From assembly GCA_007119095.1 (NCBI GenBank), contig SKQI01000195.1, positions 1 through 7,271 on the forward strand: 7,271 bases of DNA. The letters run 5' to 3'. Shown one piece after another: positions 6,134 to 7,271 of the stretch. Origin of the DNA: Wenzhouxiangella sp. GTDB lineage: Bacteria > Pseudomonadota > Gammaproteobacteria > Xanthomonadales > Wenzhouxiangellaceae. Under the pieces are notes generated by a model. That model made no database searches, was not told the DNA's origin, and saw only the letters and a program-made list of their open reading frames with translations. Numbering within the stretch: the first letter of the stretch is position 1; each line of letters begins with the position of its first letter. The translations under genes were made by a program, and so were the position numbers.

Positions 6134-6739
6134 ATGTCTTCGTCTCCCGCGGACCTTGTTCTTGAACGCCTCGCTGCCGGTGAGCTGGCCGCTACCGACC
6201 TGGAGGTGGCTGCCGGCGAAGTCGTTTGTTTGTCTGGGGCCTCAGGCTCTGGCAAGACCCGACTGCTGAGGGCGGTCGCGGATCTGGAACCGCATGCCGG
6301 GCAGGTGCGGTTGGGTGAGCTTCAGCGCGATGTGCTGCCGGCCTCGCAATGGCGTGCCAAGGTCATGCTGGTGGCGGCTGAAAGCCAGTGGTGGTTCGAT
6401 ACCGTGGGCGAGCACTTTTGCCGTCCTGTTCCGGAAATCCTCGATGCCTTGGGCCTGCCGGCAGATGCCGGCGGCTGGCAGGTCTCGCGCTTGTCGTCCG
6501 GCGAAAAGCAGCGCCTGGCGCTGGCCCGGACAGCTTCCTGCGGGCCGTCTGCCTTGCTGCTTGATGAGCCGACGGCGAATCTGGACGCCGACTCCACACG
6601 CAAGGTTGAAAGCTGGCTGATCGGCTGGATTCGGCAGCAGCAGTTGCCGACGCTCTGGGTGGCACATGATGCCGAGCAGATAGCACGGGTAGCCGATCGC
6701 CACTTCGTCATTCGCAACGGTGGTCTGGAGCCGGTCTGA
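6134..6739 (+). CDS. fetA: ABC transporter ATP-binding protein, FetA (YbbL)-like
   Basis: A 201-residue cytoplasmic ATPase paired with the FetB-like permease downstream. E. coli FetAB is reported to act in iron homeostasis/export; the substrate here is inferred only from family and pairing. Motifs in order: Walker A GASGSGKT (35-42), signature LSSGE (120-124), Walker B 'ALLLDEPT' with Glu145, D-loop 'NLD' (149-151), switch His178. The Q-loop position, just before 'DTVGEHF', reads 'VAAESQWW' rather than the usual 'AQ-x-P', so the conserved Gln is replaced or displaced. The ATG at 6134 is chosen because ABC similarity begins soon after it; the longer frame from 5996 is EAL debris. A weak GGGA lies about 13 bases upstream, and another ATG at 6129 is in the wrong frame. 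No clear promoter is visible between 6023 and 6133. The stop overlaps the fetB start by one base (TGATG). Confidence 0.87.
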   Translation: MSSSPADLVLERLAAGELAATDLEVAAGEVVCLSGASGSGKTRLLRAVADLEPHAGQVRLGELQRDVLPASQWRAKVMLVAAESQWWFDTVGEHFCRPVPEILDALGLPADAGGWQVSRLSSGEKQRLALARTASCGPSALLLDEPTANLDADSTRKVESWLIGWIRQQQLPTLWVAHDAEQIARVADRHFVIRNGGLEPV

Positions 6740-7271
6740 TGGATGTGATCGAACTGTCCTGGTGGCAACTGGCAGTGGCCGGTGCGATGGTCGTCCTGCT
6801 GGCTGTTTGCTCGCATCTGGCCCGGCTGAAAATTGCCCGGCCCTTGCTGATTGCTGCCGCCCGGACGGCGATTCAGCTCGCGCTTGTCGGCCTGGTGCTC
6901 GAAGCCCTGTTTTCTGTCGGATCCCTTCCCTGGATCAGCCTGATGGCGTTGTTCATGCTGTTGATCGCCGGACGCGAGGTCATGGCCCGGCAGAAATATC
7001 GGCTCACCGGTGGCTGGGCATTCGGGATCGGCACGGCCTCGATGTTCGTTTCAGCCTTTACCGTCACTGTGCTGACCTTGATCGCCATCATTGGACCCAC
7101 GCCCTGGTACACGCCTCAGTACGCCATTCCGTTGCTCGGCATGCTGCTGGGCAACACCATGACCGGGGTAGCCTTGAGCCTGGACCGACTGACCGAAGCC
7201 GCCTGGCGCCAGCGCGCCGTCATCGAGAATCGTTTGATGCTGGGTCAGGACTGGAAGCAGGCCATCGGCGA
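6739..7271 (+). CDS. fetB: ABC transporter permease, FetB (YbbM/UPF0014) family, partial
   Basis: The frame opens at ATG 6739 and is still open at the window edge (177 residues seen; E. coli FetB is about 259). Family landmarks: 'RTAIQLALVGLVLEALF' (42-58), 'LMALFMLLIAGREVMARQKY' (68-87), 'PQYAIPLLGMLLGNTMTGVALSLDRL' (126-151), and the cytoplasmic 'ENRLMLG-x-D-x-KQAI' segment near 163-176, probably the coupling region for FetA. Hydrophobic helices lie at about 8-27, 36-59, 62-79, 94-119 and 127-146. The one-base overlap with fetA indicates a coupled two-gene unit encoding a complete transporter. The gene looks undamaged as far as it can be seen. Confidence 0.9.
   Translation, partial: MDVIELSWWQLAVAGAMVVLLAVCSHLARLKIARPLLIAAARTAIQLALVGLVLEALFSVGSLPWISLMALFMLLIAGREVMARQKYRLTGGWAFGIGTASMFVSAFTVTVLTLIAIIGPTPWYTPQYAIPLLGMLLGNTMTGVALSLDRLTEAAWRQRAVIENRLMLGQDWKQAIG

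Overview
The window looks like chromosomal DNA of a moderately GC-rich gammaproteobacterium. It has enterobacterial-type four-subunit quinol:fumarate reductase genes (frdB-C-D order, two small membrane anchors) and a FetAB-type ABC pair. It also has a secreted FG-GAP/SUMF1 protein whose linker resembles the '(I/L)F-x-DGFE'-like linkers I recall from Lysobacterales-type secreted proteins. No genus can be named from sequence alone.

Layout: the left end (1-927) is the end of an frd operon: the C-terminus of FrdB, then complete frdC and frdD, tightly packed with ATGA overlap or 2-nt spacing. Directly after the frdD stop comes a YahK/CAD-like zinc alcohol dehydrogenase remnant (928-1840). It lacks its first ~46 codons, including the catalytic Cys, and carries a +1 frameshift in a six-G run. 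Convergent to it, on the minus strand, is a large exported protein (4157-1937) with a signal peptide, seven FG-GAP repeats (a probable seven-bladed beta-propeller) and a C-terminal SUMF1/FGE-like domain. This gene is frameshifted in a short CT tract, so the last ~122 residues are out of frame. On the plus strand, 4367-6022 is a badly decayed c-di-GMP signalling gene: 5TMR-LYT membrane part, PAS, partial second PAS, GGDEF, and only the two ends of an EAL domain. It has a stop codon, a frame-changing internal junction, a destroyed GGDEF motif and a deleted EAL core. The right end (6134-7271) is an apparently intact fetA-fetB-like ABC pair with a one-base overlap; fetB runs off the window.

The main story is contrast. 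Two well-kept, translationally coupled operons (fumarate respiration at left, FetAB-like transport at right) flank about 5 kb in which all three genes carry disrupting lesions. Two lesions sit in simple repeats (G6 and (CT)3) and could be slippage, phase variation or sequencing error. The truncation, the in-frame stop, the missing PAS/EAL pieces and the replaced GGDEF motif cannot be explained as single-base read errors and point to genuine gene decay. I did not find a convincing novel defence or RNA system, CRISPR array, tRNA or rRNA, or complete mobile element.
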